Source of the DNA: Paracoccaceae bacterium
Lineage (GTDB): Bacteria > Pseudomonadota > Alphaproteobacteria > Rhodobacterales > Rhodobacteraceae
DNA: 64,000 nucleotides
Assembly (NCBI GenBank): GCA_016124615.1
Contig: WGNF01000008.1
Coordinates: forward strand, 248,001 to 312,000
Direction of reading: 5' to 3'
Numbering within the stretch: position 1 is the stretch's first letter; each line of letters begins with the position of its first letter. The notes below the pieces were generated by a model. The model searched no databases. It saw nothing but the letters and a program-made list of their open reading frames with translations, and was not told the origin of the DNA. This document shows positions 33,630-43,334 of the stretch, piece by piece. Made by a program: the position numbers and the translations under genes.

Positions 33630-34037
33630 ATGGCCCTCGACACGCGGGAAAAGAACCGTCCAAGCGATCCTTCGGCAGAAGTTCCGGCCGAAGTCACTGA
33701 ATTCGCAAACTGCGCCTCGATCTCGGTCGATGAAATGGCCGGGCAGGCGCAATCGGCGGCGAACTTCCTCAAGGCTCTGGCACATGAAGGGCGGCTGATG
33801 ATTCTGTGCCACCTCTCGTCGGGCGAAAAGTCGGTGACCGAACTGGAACTGCTGCTCGCCTCGCGGCAGGCGGCGGTCAGCCAGCAACTCGCCCGCCTGC
33901 GGCTGGAGGGGATGGTGTCGAGCCGTCGCGACGGCAAGGCGATCTATTACGCGCTGGCCGATGAAAACGTGCGCCGGGCGATCGACCTGTTCTACGACAT
34001 GTTCTGCAAACCGGTCATCGACGCCAAGACCGCCTGA
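33630..34037 (+). CDS. ArsR-family regulator, SqrR/BigR-type thiol persulfide sensor
   Basis: 135 residues. A winged helix (TELELLLASRQAAVSQQLARLRLEGMVSSRRDGKAIYYAL) is flanked by cysteines: Cys28 (FANCAS), Cys60 (LMILCHL) and Cys126 (YDMFCKP). In Rhodobacter capsulatus SqrR the cysteines are 9, 41 and 107, so the spacing of 32 and 66 is identical. SqrR and BigR form a tetrasulfide between the last two when persulfide rises and release their operator. Here no sqr or blh gene is adjacent. The neighbouring smo-type genes release sulfite, which may or may not be relevant. ATG 33630 follows AAGGAG; a GTG two codons upstream is possible. Confidence 0.82.
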   Translation: MALDTREKNRPSDPSAEVPAEVTEFANCASISVDEMAGQAQSAANFLKALAHEGRLMILCHLSSGEKSVTELELLLASRQAAVSQQLARLRLEGMVSSRRDGKAIYYALADENVRRAIDLFYDMFCKPVIDAKTA

Positions 34038-34060
34038 CCACCCGCGCCCGGCCCCGCGCC

Positions 34061-34939
34061 CTAGCCAAGCGGGATGACGTCGACTTCCTGCCGGGTCTGC
34101 GCGGCGGCGGCGATGCGCAGCACGCCGCGCACTGGGGCCACATCCTCATAATCGCGGCCCGTCGCGACCACGACATGATCGGTCGCCGCCAGCACCGCGT
34201 TGGTCGGGTCATAGGCGACCCATCCCGCCTCGATGCCGCACCAGGCCCGCACCCAGGCGTGCATCGCATCCGCCCCGGCCAGCCGTTCGCGGCCCTCGGG
34301 TGGCGTGGTGCGCAGAAAGCCCGAGACATAGCCCGCCGGCACGCCAAGCCCGCGCAGCGCAGCGATCATGATCTGGCTGAAGTCCTGACAGACGCCCTCG
34401 CGCCGCGCGAAAGCCTCGGCTGGGTCGGTGTCGACCGTCGTCGCCTCGGCATCGAACGTCATGTCGCGATGAAGCGCCTGCCCCACCGCTTCGACCACGG
34501 CCAGCGTCGTCATTCCGGGCTGAAGCTGCGCGCGGGCATAGGCGGTCGCCTCGGCCCAGGGCCGCAGCCGCCCCGATGGCCCGAGGAAATGGTGCGGCGC
34601 CCCGGGGCCAAGGCTGCGCACCTCGGCCAGCTCTTTCGCAAGGCGTTCGATCGGCGGCGACAGGTCCAGCTCTGGCGCCTTCGCGGTGCAATCGACGCGC
34701 GCGGTCAGGCGGAACCGCTCGCGTTCGTGGCCGCCGCGAAAGGCGATCTCTGTCACCGCGTTGCCCCAGAAATCGCGGCCGTCCCGCCGTTCCTGCGGCG
34801 CGGGGTCAACCGACAGCCGCCCGGCGATCAGCCGCTGGTGCCCGGCCAGCGTCGCGGGCATCAGCCGCAGCAGATGGCGCCCGGCACCCGAGGCCGGATC
34901 GTAGGTGTAGTCGATGGTCAGCCCGATGTCGTAAAGCAT
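34061..34939 (-). CDS. Transglutaminase-like family protein
   Basis: 292 residues. N-terminal beta domain (transglutaminase N-like) and a cysteine-protease-like core with Cys184 (EGVCQDFSQI), His227 (DAMHAWVRAW) and Asp244 (VAYDPTNAV). It is last of a three-gene leftward operon with a permuted ATP-grasp/alpha-E protein and DUF2126, a conserved set proposed to make or modify a peptide. No signal peptide, so cytoplasmic. Confidence 0.85.
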   Translation of the reverse strand: MLYDIGLTIDYTYDPASGAGRHLLRLMPATLAGHQRLIAGRLSVDPAPQERRDGRDFWGNAVTEIAFRGGHERERFRLTARVDCTAKAPELDLSPPIERLAKELAEVRSLGPGAPHHFLGPSGRLRPWAEATAYARAQLQPGMTTLAVVEAVGQALHRDMTFDAEATTVDTDPAEAFARREGVCQDFSQIMIAALRGLGVPAGYVSGFLRTTPPEGRERLAGADAMHAWVRAWCGIEAGWVAYDPTNAVLAATDHVVVATGRDYEDVAPVRGVLRIAAAAQTRQEVDVIPLG

Positions 34940-34947
34940 CCCGCGCC

Positions 34948-37329
34948 CTAGCCGAAATAGCTGGCGGTGACGAGGCTCGCCACCTCTGCCATCGCCTGCC
35001 GCAGCGCCAGAAGCTCTGCCGTGGTCAGCGCCTCGGGTGTCGCCACGGCCAGCCCGGTGTGAACCTCCAGCACCCGGCGGGCCAGCGGGGTCAGCGGCGG
35101 CCCCGGTTCATTCCCCGGCAGCCGCCCGACCTGATCGCGCACCAGATCGAACTGGTAAAGGATCGAGCGCGGGTTGCGGTCGTCAAGCGCCAGCAGGTCG
35201 ATCACCGTCTCGCGCGTGGTGGCCACCGCATAGCGGCGACGATGCGTCATCAGGCTGTCGCCCACCTCGACCGCCAGATCGAGCGCGCCTTCCGGCGCCG
35301 CCGCATCGGCGAAGACCGCCAGCGTCCAGGCCATCGCATTCGCCCGTTCCAGCGCGCGGCCCAGCGTCAGGAACCGCCAGCCGGTGAAGCGGTACATGTT
35401 TTCATGCACCAGCCCCGAGAACCCCGCGATCCGCCGCAACACCAGCCCCAGCACCCGCGCGGCATCGTCGCCCTTCCGCGTCTCGATGCCCAGATCGGCC
35501 ACCTTTTCCGCCAGATCGCCCAGTGCCGCCCAGCCGTCGATAGAAAACCGGTCGCGCACCTGCGCGGCGCAGCCCCGCGCCGAGGCGAGCCGGGCGGCGA
35601 TCACCGCGGCAAACGGCTCATCGACCGATACGCCGTGCAGGTCGAGGAAATCGGCCAGCGCGGTCAACAGCGGCTGGTCGCCGCGATCCGTCTCGGCCAG
35701 CCGCAGATGGTAGGCGCGCAACAGCCGCACCACGGTTTCCACCCGCTCGACATAGCGGCCCAGCCAGAACAGGTTGTCGGCCGCCCGGGCGGGCAGCACG
35801 CTCAACTCGGTGCGGCGGAACGGGCCGGTGGTTGGCGGCACCATCGTTTCGGCGGCGACCGGTTCATCGGCGACGACCCAGACATCGGCGACCGAACCGC
35901 CCGATTGCATGGCAACCGCGGCGGTATCGGCATGGCGACCGATCCGCGCATAGCCGCCCGGCATCACCGCCCAGCCTTCCGGCGTGCGGGCAAGGAAAAC
36001 ACGCAGGCTCATCGGCCGCGGCACCAGACGGGTGCCGTCCCAGGCGGGGGTGGTGGACAGCGTCACCGCCTCCTGCCCCACCAGCGCGGCGCCGCGCGCC
36101 TCCAGCCAGTCGGCCAGCGCCTCGCCCTCGCGCCGGGCCGGGGCCTGTTCCTCGAAGAACAGCCGGTTCGACAGGGCCGGGCCGAACTTCATCCGCTCGG
36201 CATGGCGGGCGACATAGCCGCGTTCCGCCGCCTGCCCGCACCACCATGTAGCGATGTTCGACAGCTTCAGCGGCTCGCCCCGCAGCGCCCGGCACAGGCG
36301 CGGCATGAAGGCCATCAGCGCCCGCGCCTCCAGCACACCGGAACCGAGCGCGTTGACCATCGCGACCTGCCCGCCGCGCAGCGCGCCGACCATTCCGGCG
36401 GTGCCAAGATGCGAGGCGGGATCAAGCTCCAGCGGGTCGGCGAAGGCAGAGTCGAGGCGCCGCCAGAGCACCGACACCGGCTTTGGCCCCGCCACGGTGC
36501 GCACCATCACGCGGCCGTTTTCGACCATCATGTCCTCGCCTTCGAGCAGCATGAAACCAAGGTAGCGCGCGATGTAGGCGTGTTCGTAGTAGGTGTCGGT
36601 CATCGGGCCGGGGGTCAGGATCGCCACCCGGCTATCCTCGCCGCCGCGCATCCCGTTCAGCGCGTCGCGGAACCGGCGGAAGAACGGCGCCAGCCGCTCG
36701 ACATTCGCCTCGGGGTAGAAGTCGGAAAAGACGCGGCTGGTCGCCACCCGGTTTTCCAGCGCGAACCCGGCGCCAGAAGGCGCCTGCGTGCGGTCGCCCA
36801 GCACGAACCACGACCCGTCCGGGCTGCGCCCCAGTTCGAAGGCGACGAAGTGCAGGAAATGCCCGCCGCGCGGCTCGACCCCCACCAGCGGGCGCAGCCA
36901 TTCGGGATTGCCCGCCACCAGTGCCGCGGGCAGATGCCCTTCGGTCACCAGCCGACCCGGCCCGTAAAGGTCGCGCACCACAGCCTCCAGCAGGTCGGCG
37001 CGCTGGCGCAGGCCCGTGGTGATCTCGGCCCAGTCGCTTTCGTGCAGGATCACCGGCACCGCGCTGAGCGGCCAGGCGCGTTCGGTGCTGCCGCCGTCGG
37101 CGTAAAGGCGGGTGAACACGCCCGCGTCGCGCAGATACTGATCGCCGCGCGCGACCCGTGTCGCGATCTCTTCGCGGCTCTGCCCGCCCAGATAGCTGAC
37201 GAACGGGTGCCAGACCGGGCGAACCCGGCCTTCGGCATCCATCAACTCGTCGGCAATCCCCGACACCGGCGCGTAGCCGCGCAGCAGCGCCGCCGCCGGG
37301 TCGTCCGCAGGTCGTGCCGCCTCTGCCAT
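34948..37329 (-). CDS. Circularly permuted ATP-grasp protein fused to alpha-E domain
   Basis: 793 residues. Residues about 60-480 are the DUF404/407 permuted ATP-grasp (GDRTQAPSGAGFALENRVATSR, MVNALGSGVLEARALMAFMP, PRPMSLRVFLA). About 505-790 are the all-helical alpha-E domain (DUF403; NLFWLGRYVERVETVVRLLR at its start). The two are often separate genes; here they are fused. ATP-grasp enzymes form amide or thioester bonds, so with the two transglutaminase-fold neighbours a peptide ligase/processing system is inferred. It starts directly after the DUF2126 stop. Confidence 0.87.
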   Translation of the reverse strand: MAEAARPADDPAAALLRGYAPVSGIADELMDAEGRVRPVWHPFVSYLGGQSREEIATRVARGDQYLRDAGVFTRLYADGGSTERAWPLSAVPVILHESDWAEITTGLRQRADLLEAVVRDLYGPGRLVTEGHLPAALVAGNPEWLRPLVGVEPRGGHFLHFVAFELGRSPDGSWFVLGDRTQAPSGAGFALENRVATSRVFSDFYPEANVERLAPFFRRFRDALNGMRGGEDSRVAILTPGPMTDTYYEHAYIARYLGFMLLEGEDMMVENGRVMVRTVAGPKPVSVLWRRLDSAFADPLELDPASHLGTAGMVGALRGGQVAMVNALGSGVLEARALMAFMPRLCRALRGEPLKLSNIATWWCGQAAERGYVARHAERMKFGPALSNRLFFEEQAPARREGEALADWLEARGAALVGQEAVTLSTTPAWDGTRLVPRPMSLRVFLARTPEGWAVMPGGYARIGRHADTAAVAMQSGGSVADVWVVADEPVAAETMVPPTTGPFRRTELSVLPARAADNLFWLGRYVERVETVVRLLRAYHLRLAETDRGDQPLLTALADFLDLHGVSVDEPFAAVIAARLASARGCAAQVRDRFSIDGWAALGDLAEKVADLGIETRKGDDAARVLGLVLRRIAGFSGLVHENMYRFTGWRFLTLGRALERANAMAWTLAVFADAAAPEGALDLAVEVGDSLMTHRRRYAVATTRETVIDLLALDDRNPRSILYQFDLVRDQVGRLPGNEPGPPLTPLARRVLEVHTGLAVATPEALTTAELLALRQAMAEVASLVTASYFG

Positions 37330-40300
37330 CTAGAGCCCCGGCGCCCGGCGCAGATCGAGCGTGAACGGAAACTCGGGGTGCGGCGCCTCGGGCAGCGGGC
37401 GATAGCCGCCCGCATGATGGCCGAAGGGCTGGAACCGGGCCAGACGGCGGGCCTCGGCCTCGTTTCCATTCACCGGGAAAGTGTCGTAGTTGCGCCCGCC
37501 GGGGTGGGCGACGTGATAGGTGCAGCCAGCCAGCGCCCGCCCCGTCCATGTGTCGAAGATGTCGAAGGTCAGCGGCGCATCGACCCGCAAGACCGGATGA
37601 ATCGCCGAGGCGGGTTGCCACGCCTTGTAGCGCACGCCCGCCACCGCCACGCCGGGGTTGACGGTTTGCAACGGCAGGCTGCGGCGGTTGCAGGTGACGG
37701 TGTAGCGGCCCGGATCGGGCGCCGTCAACTTGACCTGCAACCGCTCGGTCGAGCTGTCGGTGTAGCGCACCGTGCCGCCAATCGCCCCGGTTTCGCCCAG
37801 CACGTGCCACGGCTCCAGCGCCTGCCGCAGTTCCAGATGCACCCCTTCGGCGACAACCTCGCCGCAGAACGGAAACCGGAATTCGGCTTGCGCCTCGAAC
37901 CACGCGGGGTCGAGCGCGAAGCCGTGGTCTTTCAGGTCGGCCAGCACATCCATGAAATCGGCCCACAGATGTTCCGGCAGCATGAAACGGTCATGCAGCG
38001 CGGTGCCCCAGCGCGTCAGCTTGCCCACGGCGGGCGAGGTCCAGAACCGCGCGATCAGCGCCCGGATCAGCAGTTGCTGCGCCAGCGACATGCGGGCGTT
38101 GGGCGGCATCTCGAAGCCGCGGAATTCGACCAGACCCAGCCGCCCGGTGGGGCCGTCGGGCGAATACAGCTTGTCGATGCAGATCTCGGCCCGGTGGGTG
38201 TTGCCGGTCACGTCGGTCAGCATGTTGCGCAACAGCCGGTCGGTCAGCCAGGGCAGCGGCGGCACCCCGGCCGAAGGCGCCGGGATTTGTGCCAGCGCAA
38301 TCTCCAACTCGTACAGCGCATCGTGGCGCGCCTCGTCGATGCGGGGGGCCTGACTGGTCGGGCCGATGAAGAGACCCGAGAACAGGTAGCTGAGCGCCGG
38401 ATGGCGGTTCCAGTGCAGGATCAGGCTGGCCAGCACATCGGGGCGGCGCAGGAAGGGGCTATCCTCCGGCGTCGCGCCGCCGACGACGACATGGTTGCCG
38501 CCGCCGGTGCCGGTATGCTTGCCGTCGATCATGAACTTGTCGGCACCCAGCCGCGTCTGGCGCGCCTCGTCATAGACCGCCTCGGTGGTGGCGACGCATT
38601 CCTCCCAGCTGGAGGCGGGGTGGATGTTCACCTCGATCACGCCCGGATCGGGCGCAACGCGGATCACGTTGATGCGCGGGTCATGCGGCGGCGCGTAGCC
38701 CTCGATATGCACCGGCAGGCCCAACCGGGCGGCAGCGACCTCGGCCGCCTGCACCAGTTCGAGGTAATCCTCCATCGCCACAACCGGCGGCAGGAAGACG
38801 CACAGCCGCCCGTCGCGCGGTTCCGCCGAAATCGCGGTGCGCACGAAGCCCTCGATCTCCACCGGGGTCTGCGGCTGCAGGTTCTGTTGCGGCGAGCTGG
38901 GCACGAAACTGGCTAGCGGCTGGGTCCGGCGCGCGCGGTCGATGTCGTCCTCGGTCTCCGGCAGCGGGTCGCGCGGCGCGTAGGGGTCGGCCGGGTTGGT
39001 GTAGGGGTATTGCGCGGGCGACAGCCACGGCAGCGAGGTCAGCGGCAGCCGGTAGCCCACCGGGCTGTCACCCGGCACCAGAAACATGTGCTTGCGCCGC
39101 AGTCGCCAGCGTTCCGACCGCCAGTGCCGCTTGCCAGCCCGCGCCTGCGCGCTTTGCACCGGCAGCACGAACCCCGATGGCACCGTCAGCCCGCGATCAA
39201 ACACCTGCGCGATGCGGTGGCGGGCCTCGGTATCTTCCAGCTTGGAATTCGCGGGCGTCACGTTCGGCGGCAGGTTCGCTTCCTTCACCAGCCATTCGGC
39301 CGGGTCTTCATAGGCGGGCAGGATGTTTTCCTCGTCCACCTCCAGCTCGGCCGCGATCTCGCGCAGCAGTTCCTGCGCCTGCAGCGGGCCGACGCCGGTC
39401 TTGGCGCCCTCTTCCGCGATCAGCGCCGCGTCGCGCCAGATCGGCTTGCCATCGCGCCGCCAGTAGAGCGAGAAGGTCCAGCGCGGCAGCGTCTCGCCCG
39501 GATACCATTTGCCCTGCCCGTAGTGCAGGAACCCGCCCGGCGCGAAGCGGTCACGCAACCGGCGGATCAGCCGGTCGGCCAGAATGCGTTTGGTCGGGCC
39601 GACGGCAGCGGTGTTCCACTCGTCGCTTTCGAAATCGTCGATCGAGACGAAGGTCGGCTCGCCCCCCATCGTCAGGCGCACATCGCCCGCCCCCAACGCC
39701 GCATCGACCTTGCGGCCCAAGGCGTTCAACTCGTCCCATGCCGCGTCCGAAAACGGCTTGGTGATGCGCGGATGCTCGGCGACGCGGGTCACCTTCATGT
39801 CAAAGGCGAATTCGACCTCGGCAAAGCTGGCGAGCCCCGAGATCGGCGCGGCGTTGCGGTAATGCGGGGTGGCGGCCAACGGGATGTGGCTTTCGCCGGC
39901 CAGCAGGCCCGAGGTCGGGTCCAGCCCGATCCAGCCCGCGCCGGGCAGGTAAACCTCGACCCAGGCGTGCAGGTCGGTAAAGTCGACCTCGGTGCCCGAG
40001 GGGCCATCCAGCGCCTTCAGATCGGGCTTCAGCTGGATCAGGTAGCCCGAAACGAAGCGGGCGGCAAAACCGAGGTGGCGCAGCGCCTGCACCAGCAGCC
40101 AGCTTGAATCGCGGCACGACCCGGTGCCGCGCTCGAACGTCTCCTCTGGCGTCTGCACGCCGGGTTCCATCCGGATGACGTAGCCCACGGTGTTGGCCGC
40201 CCGCGCATTCAGTGCCACGACGAAATCCACCGTGCGCTGCCGGGTCTTCGGCACCGCATCCAGAAAGGCGCGCAGCCCCGGCCCGGCCGCTTCCGGCTTG

Positions 40301-40653
40301 CGGTAGATCGACAGGTCGTCGGTCAGATCCAGCGGATAGTCGAATGGCCAGTGCTCGGCCTCTTCCTCAACGAAGAAGTCGAACGGGTTGTAGACGGTCA
40401 TGTCGGCAACCAGATCGACCTCGATCTTGAGCTCCATCACCGGCTCGGGAAAAACGTAGCGCGCCAGCCAGTTGCCGTAGGGATCTTGCTGGTGGTTCAC
40501 GAAATGCGGCTGCGGCCCGACCTTCAGCGAATGCGAGATCACCCGCGTCCGGCTGTGCGGCGCCGGGCGCAAGCGGATCAGCTGCGGCCCCAGAATCACC
40601 GGGCGGTCATATTTGTAATGCGTCAGGTGGGTGATCGCGGCCTTGATCGACAT
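37330..40653 (-). CDS. Transglutaminase family protein with DUF2126
   Basis: 1107 residues, the largest protein here. An N-terminal transglutaminase beta domain, then the core with Cys180 ([10 protein letters not shown]), His229 (DLHAWVEV) and Asp245 (LDPTSGL). From about residue 300 it is DUF2126, which contains a possible amidoligase-like region ([42 protein letters not shown]). First gene of the operon. A 1446-codon frame reads through it on the opposite strand but has no protein-like composition. Confidence 0.88.
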   Translation of the reverse strand: MSIKAAITHLTHYKYDRPVILGPQLIRLRPAPHSRTRVISHSLKVGPQPHFVNHQQDPYGNWLARYVFPEPVMELKIEVDLVADMTVYNPFDFFVEEEAEHWPFDYPLDLTDDLSIYRKPEAAGPGLRAFLDAVPKTRQRTVDFVVALNARAANTVGYVIRMEPGVQTPEETFERGTGSCRDSSWLLVQALRHLGFAARFVSGYLIQLKPDLKALDGPSGTEVDFTDLHAWVEVYLPGAGWIGLDPTSGLLAGESHIPLAATPHYRNAAPISGLASFAEVEFAFDMKVTRVAEHPRITKPFSDAAWDELNALGRKVDAALGAGDVRLTMGGEPTFVSIDDFESDEWNTAAVGPTKRILADRLIRRLRDRFAPGGFLHYGQGKWYPGETLPRWTFSLYWRRDGKPIWRDAALIAEEGAKTGVGPLQAQELLREIAAELEVDEENILPAYEDPAEWLVKEANLPPNVTPANSKLEDTEARHRIAQVFDRGLTVPSGFVLPVQSAQARAGKRHWRSERWRLRRKHMFLVPGDSPVGYRLPLTSLPWLSPAQYPYTNPADPYAPRDPLPETEDDIDRARRTQPLASFVPSSPQQNLQPQTPVEIEGFVRTAISAEPRDGRLCVFLPPVVAMEDYLELVQAAEVAAARLGLPVHIEGYAPPHDPRINVIRVAPDPGVIEVNIHPASSWEECVATTEAVYDEARQTRLGADKFMIDGKHTGTGGGNHVVVGGATPEDSPFLRRPDVLASLILHWNRHPALSYLFSGLFIGPTSQAPRIDEARHDALYELEIALAQIPAPSAGVPPLPWLTDRLLRNMLTDVTGNTHRAEICIDKLYSPDGPTGRLGLVEFRGFEMPPNARMSLAQQLLIRALIARFWTSPAVGKLTRWGTALHDRFMLPEHLWADFMDVLADLKDHGFALDPAWFEAQAEFRFPFCGEVVAEGVHLELRQALEPWHVLGETGAIGGTVRYTDSSTERLQVKLTAPDPGRYTVTCNRRSLPLQTVNPGVAVAGVRYKAWQPASAIHPVLRVDAPLTFDIFDTWTGRALAGCTYHVAHPGGRNYDTFPVNGNEAEARRLARFQPFGHHAGGYRPLPEAPHPEFPFTLDLRRAPGL

Positions 40654-40938
40654 GGGTCATCCGAAGTTGGGTCTGCGGCACCGTTCCACAAAACGGAATG
40701 GGGAACTAGCACCTTCCTCAGCTATCAGGGCGCGCCACGCCACGCGACACGACCATGCAACCGGGCGCCCCGCGCGGCCACAGCGCGCAAAAAGCAGGCG
40801 GTTTACGTGTGATCGCCCGCCAGACAGGCACATTCCGTCCGTCACATCGGGGCGGGCCCGTCGGTTCTTTTTGCTTTGAAAGCCTCGCCGCACCCCGGTA
40901 AAGACGGGATGGGTCTGGCCGTCAGGGCCGACCCAAAC

Positions 40939-41015
40939 GGCCCCGTAGCTCAACTGGATAGAGCGGGCGACTTCTAATCGCCAGGCTGAGGGTTCGATTC
41001 CTTCCGGGGCCGCCA
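40939..41015 (+). tRNA. tRNA-Arg (anticodon TCT)
   Basis: Complete cloverleaf: acceptor GGCCCCG/CGGGGCC, anticodon stem GGCGA/TCGCC enclosing CTTCTAA (anticodon TCT), T-loop GTTCGATTC, discriminator G and an encoded CCA. It reads AGA codons, rare in this GC-rich genome. Confidence 0.95.
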
Positions 41016-41154
41016 AGGAGCCGTTGCGCACCTGCGGCATGGGCCATGCAGCACCGCTAAGGCGCTGCGAAAGCACGTTGCGCGCAGATTGCGGCTTTGG
41101 GGTTCGAGCAAGGGAAGCCCGGTCCAAAATCCAGCGAAGCGGGGGTTTTGAGTG

Positions 41155-41231
41155 GTACCGACACCCCGGCTCGAACGGGGGACCCCCAGATCCACAATCT
41201 GGTGCTCTAACCAACTGAGCTATGTCGGCAC
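41155..41231 (-). tRNA. tRNA-His (anticodon GTG)
   Basis: On the reverse strand an acceptor TGCCGAC/GTCGGTA with the extra 5' G (41231) opposite C73 (41155), as histidine tRNAs require. Anticodon stem CCAGA/TCTGG encloses TTGTGGA (GTG). T-arm GTTCGAGCC. The sequence after C73 is CAC, so CCA is not encoded, unlike the neighbouring tRNA-Arg. It converges on that gene across 139 bp. Confidence 0.95.
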
Positions 41232-41290
41232 TCCGGGGCGATTTACCGCCGTGGGGGGGCGATTGCAAGGGGTGTTGGGCCGCGCGGCGG

Positions 41291-42193
41291 TTACAGCGAA
41301 ATCTCCCAGGTCTGGTCGATCACCTGCTGCCCGAAGGCCCGCGTCGGCGTCTCGTCGATCATGCGAAAGCCGTGCGCGGCGTAAAGCGCGCAGGCCGCGC
41401 GATGGCTGGCGTGGGTCCACAGCACCATGCGGCGGTAGCCGCGGGCGCGGGCGTAGCCAAGGCATTCCCGCAGCAGGCGCTTGCCAAGGCCGGTGCCGCG
41501 GGCGGAGGGTTCGATCAGGAACAGGCGCAGCTTTGCGGTTTCGTCGTCGGCCCTGACGCAGAAGATGCAGCCCAGCCGCTCATCGCCCCGCACCGCCACC
41601 CAGGCGCGTTCGCGGGCCGGGTCGTGGCCGCGGATGTAGCCCGCGAGGATTTCCGCCACCAGCGCCTCGAAGGTGGCGTCATAGCCCTCCTCTGCCGCAT
41701 AGAGAACGCCGTGGCGTTCGATGATCCAGCCCGCGTCGCCGATCGCAAGGTCGCGCAGCACGATTTCGGGCGGTGGCGCGGTCAGCAGGGTCTGCACCTC
41801 TTCGACAGCCCCACACAGCGCCTGCTGCCGTTCGGGCGACAGGTCCGCCAGCGTCGCGGCCACATCGGCGCGCGAGCGTTCGGCCAGCGGCGTGAACACC
41901 TGCCGCCCGGCCGGGGTCAGCGCCAGCAGCGCCCGCCGCGCATCCGCCGGGTCGGGGCTGCGGGTCAGCCAGCCACGCGCCTCGAACCGTTTCAGAAGGC
42001 GGCTCAGGTAGCCCTCGTCGAGCCCCAGCGCCTGCGCCAAAGCGCGCGCCGAGACCAGTTCGCCCGCCGCGAGTTCATAGAGCACCCGCACCTCGGTCAG
42101 CGAGAAGCCACTGCCCAGGTAGCTGCGGGCCAGCAGGCCCATCCGCTGGGTATAGAAGCGGTTGAAGGCGCGAATCCGGTCGATGGTGTCCAT
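41291..42193 (-). CDS. MarR-type regulator fused to GNAT acetyltransferase
   Basis: 300 residues. Residues about 1-140 are a MarR winged helix (ELVSARALAQALGLDEGYLSRLLKRFEARGWLTRSPDPADARR). About 145-300 are a GNAT domain with the acetyl-CoA loop ARGTGLGKRLLRECLGYARARGYRRMVLWT. Such fusions are common in soil bacteria; the substrate is unknown. It may sense and acetylate the same small molecule. Confidence 0.87.
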   Translation of the reverse strand: MDTIDRIRAFNRFYTQRMGLLARSYLGSGFSLTEVRVLYELAAGELVSARALAQALGLDEGYLSRLLKRFEARGWLTRSPDPADARRALLALTPAGRQVFTPLAERSRADVAATLADLSPERQQALCGAVEEVQTLLTAPPPEIVLRDLAIGDAGWIIERHGVLYAAEEGYDATFEALVAEILAGYIRGHDPARERAWVAVRGDERLGCIFCVRADDETAKLRLFLIEPSARGTGLGKRLLRECLGYARARGYRRMVLWTHASHRAACALYAAHGFRMIDETPTRAFGQQVIDQTWEISL

Positions 42194-42299
42194 GACGATC
42201 CTCCTGCGGGCAGCATCGTCAACTCCTTGCCTTAGTCAAGTATCCTTGCCCTTGCCAGTCCCCCCTATCGGCGCTAGCGAGAGCGAAACGGAGGGCGCC

Positions 42300-42524
42300 A
42301 TGAGCATCGACAAGCAAAGCGAGATTGCCGCGAACCTGCAGATCGGGCCGACCACGCTCGGCATGGTGCGCATCTATGTCGAGGGTGAAGGCGTCGACCT
42401 GCCGCTCGACTTCGAGCCGGACGAGGCCGAGGAGATCGCCGAGGAATTGCTGGCCGCCGCGAAGATGGCGCGCGAAATGGGCGCCCCGGCACCGCAGGGC
42501 GGCACCAGAAAGCCGCGCCGGTAG
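42300..42524 (+). CDS. Small conserved acidic protein (DUF6324-like)
   Basis: 74 residues: MSIDKQSEIAANLQIGPTT, then VRIYVEGEGVDLPLDFEPDEAEEIAEELLAAA. I recall this as a DUF6324-type family of Rhodobacteraceae; function unknown. ATG 42300 has GGAGGG six nt before it. No signal peptide. Its stop is 1 bp from the end of the convergent mmcB-like gene. Confidence 0.65.
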   Translation: MSIDKQSEIAANLQIGPTTLGMVRIYVEGEGVDLPLDFEPDEAEEIAEELLAAAKMAREMGAPAPQGGTRKPRR

Positions 42525-42525
42525 G

Positions 42526-43005
42526 CTATTCCTCTTCCTCGCCGGGGTCCGGTTCCGGCCCGCCCAGCAGGCCGCGCGGGCGGGGATCGCGGAACGCCTG
42601 AAGCCGCAGCGCCGCGTGGCGGGCGAATTTATGCACCATCGCCTTGCGCCGCGCGGGGGGCAGTTTCGCCTCGGGCGCCATGCGGACAATCTCGGCGTCA
42701 TAGGCGTCGGCGATGATCAGGCCGGTGTCATCGGGCAAAAGCTCGGTCGGGAAATCGGCATCGACGGCCCAGAAAAAGCGGTCGCACCACTCCAGATAGC
42801 CCTGCCACTTGCGGTCAGAGGTGAAATCGACCCGGCTCGATTTGCATTCGACGATCCAGACCTCGCCCTTCGGGCCCAGCGCCATCACGTCGACGCGCAG
42901 GCCCGGCGCAGGGACCAGTTCCACCACGCTGACGAAGTCATGACCCAGCAGGTGGCGGCAGACACCACGCGCAAGAAGCTGGCCGGGGGCAAGATCGTCG
43001 GGCAT
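42526..43005 (-). CDS. MmcB-family DNA repair protein (PD-(D/E)XK-like)
   Basis: 159 residues. The nuclease-like motif is LRVDVMALGPKGEVWIVECKSSRVDF: Asp, then ExK in ECK with correct spacing. MmcB in Caulobacter is a LexA-controlled gene for mitomycin C resistance. ATG 43005 gives the family N-terminus; sequence upstream is not coding. No LexA box is evident to me in the leader. Confidence 0.82.
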   Translation of the reverse strand: MPDDLAPGQLLARGVCRHLLGHDFVSVVELVPAPGLRVDVMALGPKGEVWIVECKSSRVDFTSDRKWQGYLEWCDRFFWAVDADFPTELLPDDTGLIIADAYDAEIVRMAPEAKLPPARRKAMVHKFARHAALRLQAFRDPRPRGLLGGPEPDPGEEEE

Positions 43006-43063
43006 GGGCCAGATATGAACAAGGCGTGAACAAAAGTCCAGTGCGGCGCGCAAAGCACGGCCC

Positions 43064-43092
43064 TTGCCGTGGCCCCCGCACAGGATTATCTT
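43064..43092 (+). promoter_or_regulatory. Promoter of the candidate 6S RNA
   Basis: TTGCCG (43064-43069), 17-nt spacer, TATCTT (43087-43092, 4 of 6). Transcription would begin at about 43098, exactly at the 5' side of the closing stem of the RNA described next. Confidence 0.4.
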
Positions 43093-43097
43093 GACCC

Positions 43098-43262
43098 TCG
43101 GCGGGCTTCTGCCCTTCGCGTGTCGGGCCCTTTTCCAGTGGCCGATAAGCTTCTCCGAGGGAGCTGGCTCTGCCGGGACCGTGGTCCCGGTATCTGGCGC
43201 CCACCTGGTAATCCAGGCTCTCGGGAAATTCACGCCTGCACGGTTGCCGCGGTTCCCGCCAC
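43098..43262 (+). ncRNA. ssrS: Structured RNA, candidate 6S RNA (ssrS)
   Basis: A 165-nt non-coding stretch with nested pairings. The closing stem is GGCGGG (43100-43105) with CCCGCC (43255-43260), then GCGTG (43118-43122) with CACGC (43231-43235). A central bubble follows with a 5' hairpin TCGGGCC/GGCCGA and a 3' hairpin CCTGG-TAAT-CCAGG (43204-43217). A long terminal hairpin includes GGGAGC/GCGCCC and CCGGGACC/GGTCCCGG (43173-43190). Closing stem, large bubble with a small 3' hairpin and a long apical arm are the architecture of 6S RNA, which sequesters sigma70 polymerase. Sequence identity to a known 6S is not checked; the flanking genes converge on it, so a UTR is unlikely. Confidence 0.5.
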
Positions 43263-43298
43263 CCCTTCCCCCACGTCCACGCGCCGGGCGCAGACATG

Positions 43299-43334
43299 AA
43301 AAGGCCCGCCGCGAGCATCACGCCCGGGCGGACC
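43299..43334 (-). terminator. Rho-independent terminator of the nusB-side operon
   Basis: On the reverse strand GGTCCGCC (43334-43327) pairs with GGCGGGCC (43310-43303) around a 16-nt loop and is followed at once by TTTT (43302-43299). It lies 20 bp beyond the membrane protein stop and ends the leftward rib-nusB transcript before the RNA gene. Confidence 0.75.

Noticed and set aside
34576..38916. A 1446-codon open frame on the + strand
   Set aside because: It is antisense to the transglutaminase, ATP-grasp and DUF2126 genes, is extremely rich in Arg, Pro, Gly, His and Gln, and matches no family. Typical shadow frame in high-GC DNA.
40939..41231. tRNA gene as an integration site of a genomic island
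   Set aside because: Neither tRNA end is duplicated nearby as a direct repeat and no integrase is adjacent; flanking genes look ordinary in composition.
43006..43262. RNase P RNA, SRP RNA or tmRNA as the identity of the structured RNA
   Set aside because: None of the conserved landmarks are present: no GAGGAAAGTCC, no GGTCAGG..GGAAGG tetraloop region, and no tag reading frame with tRNA-like ends.
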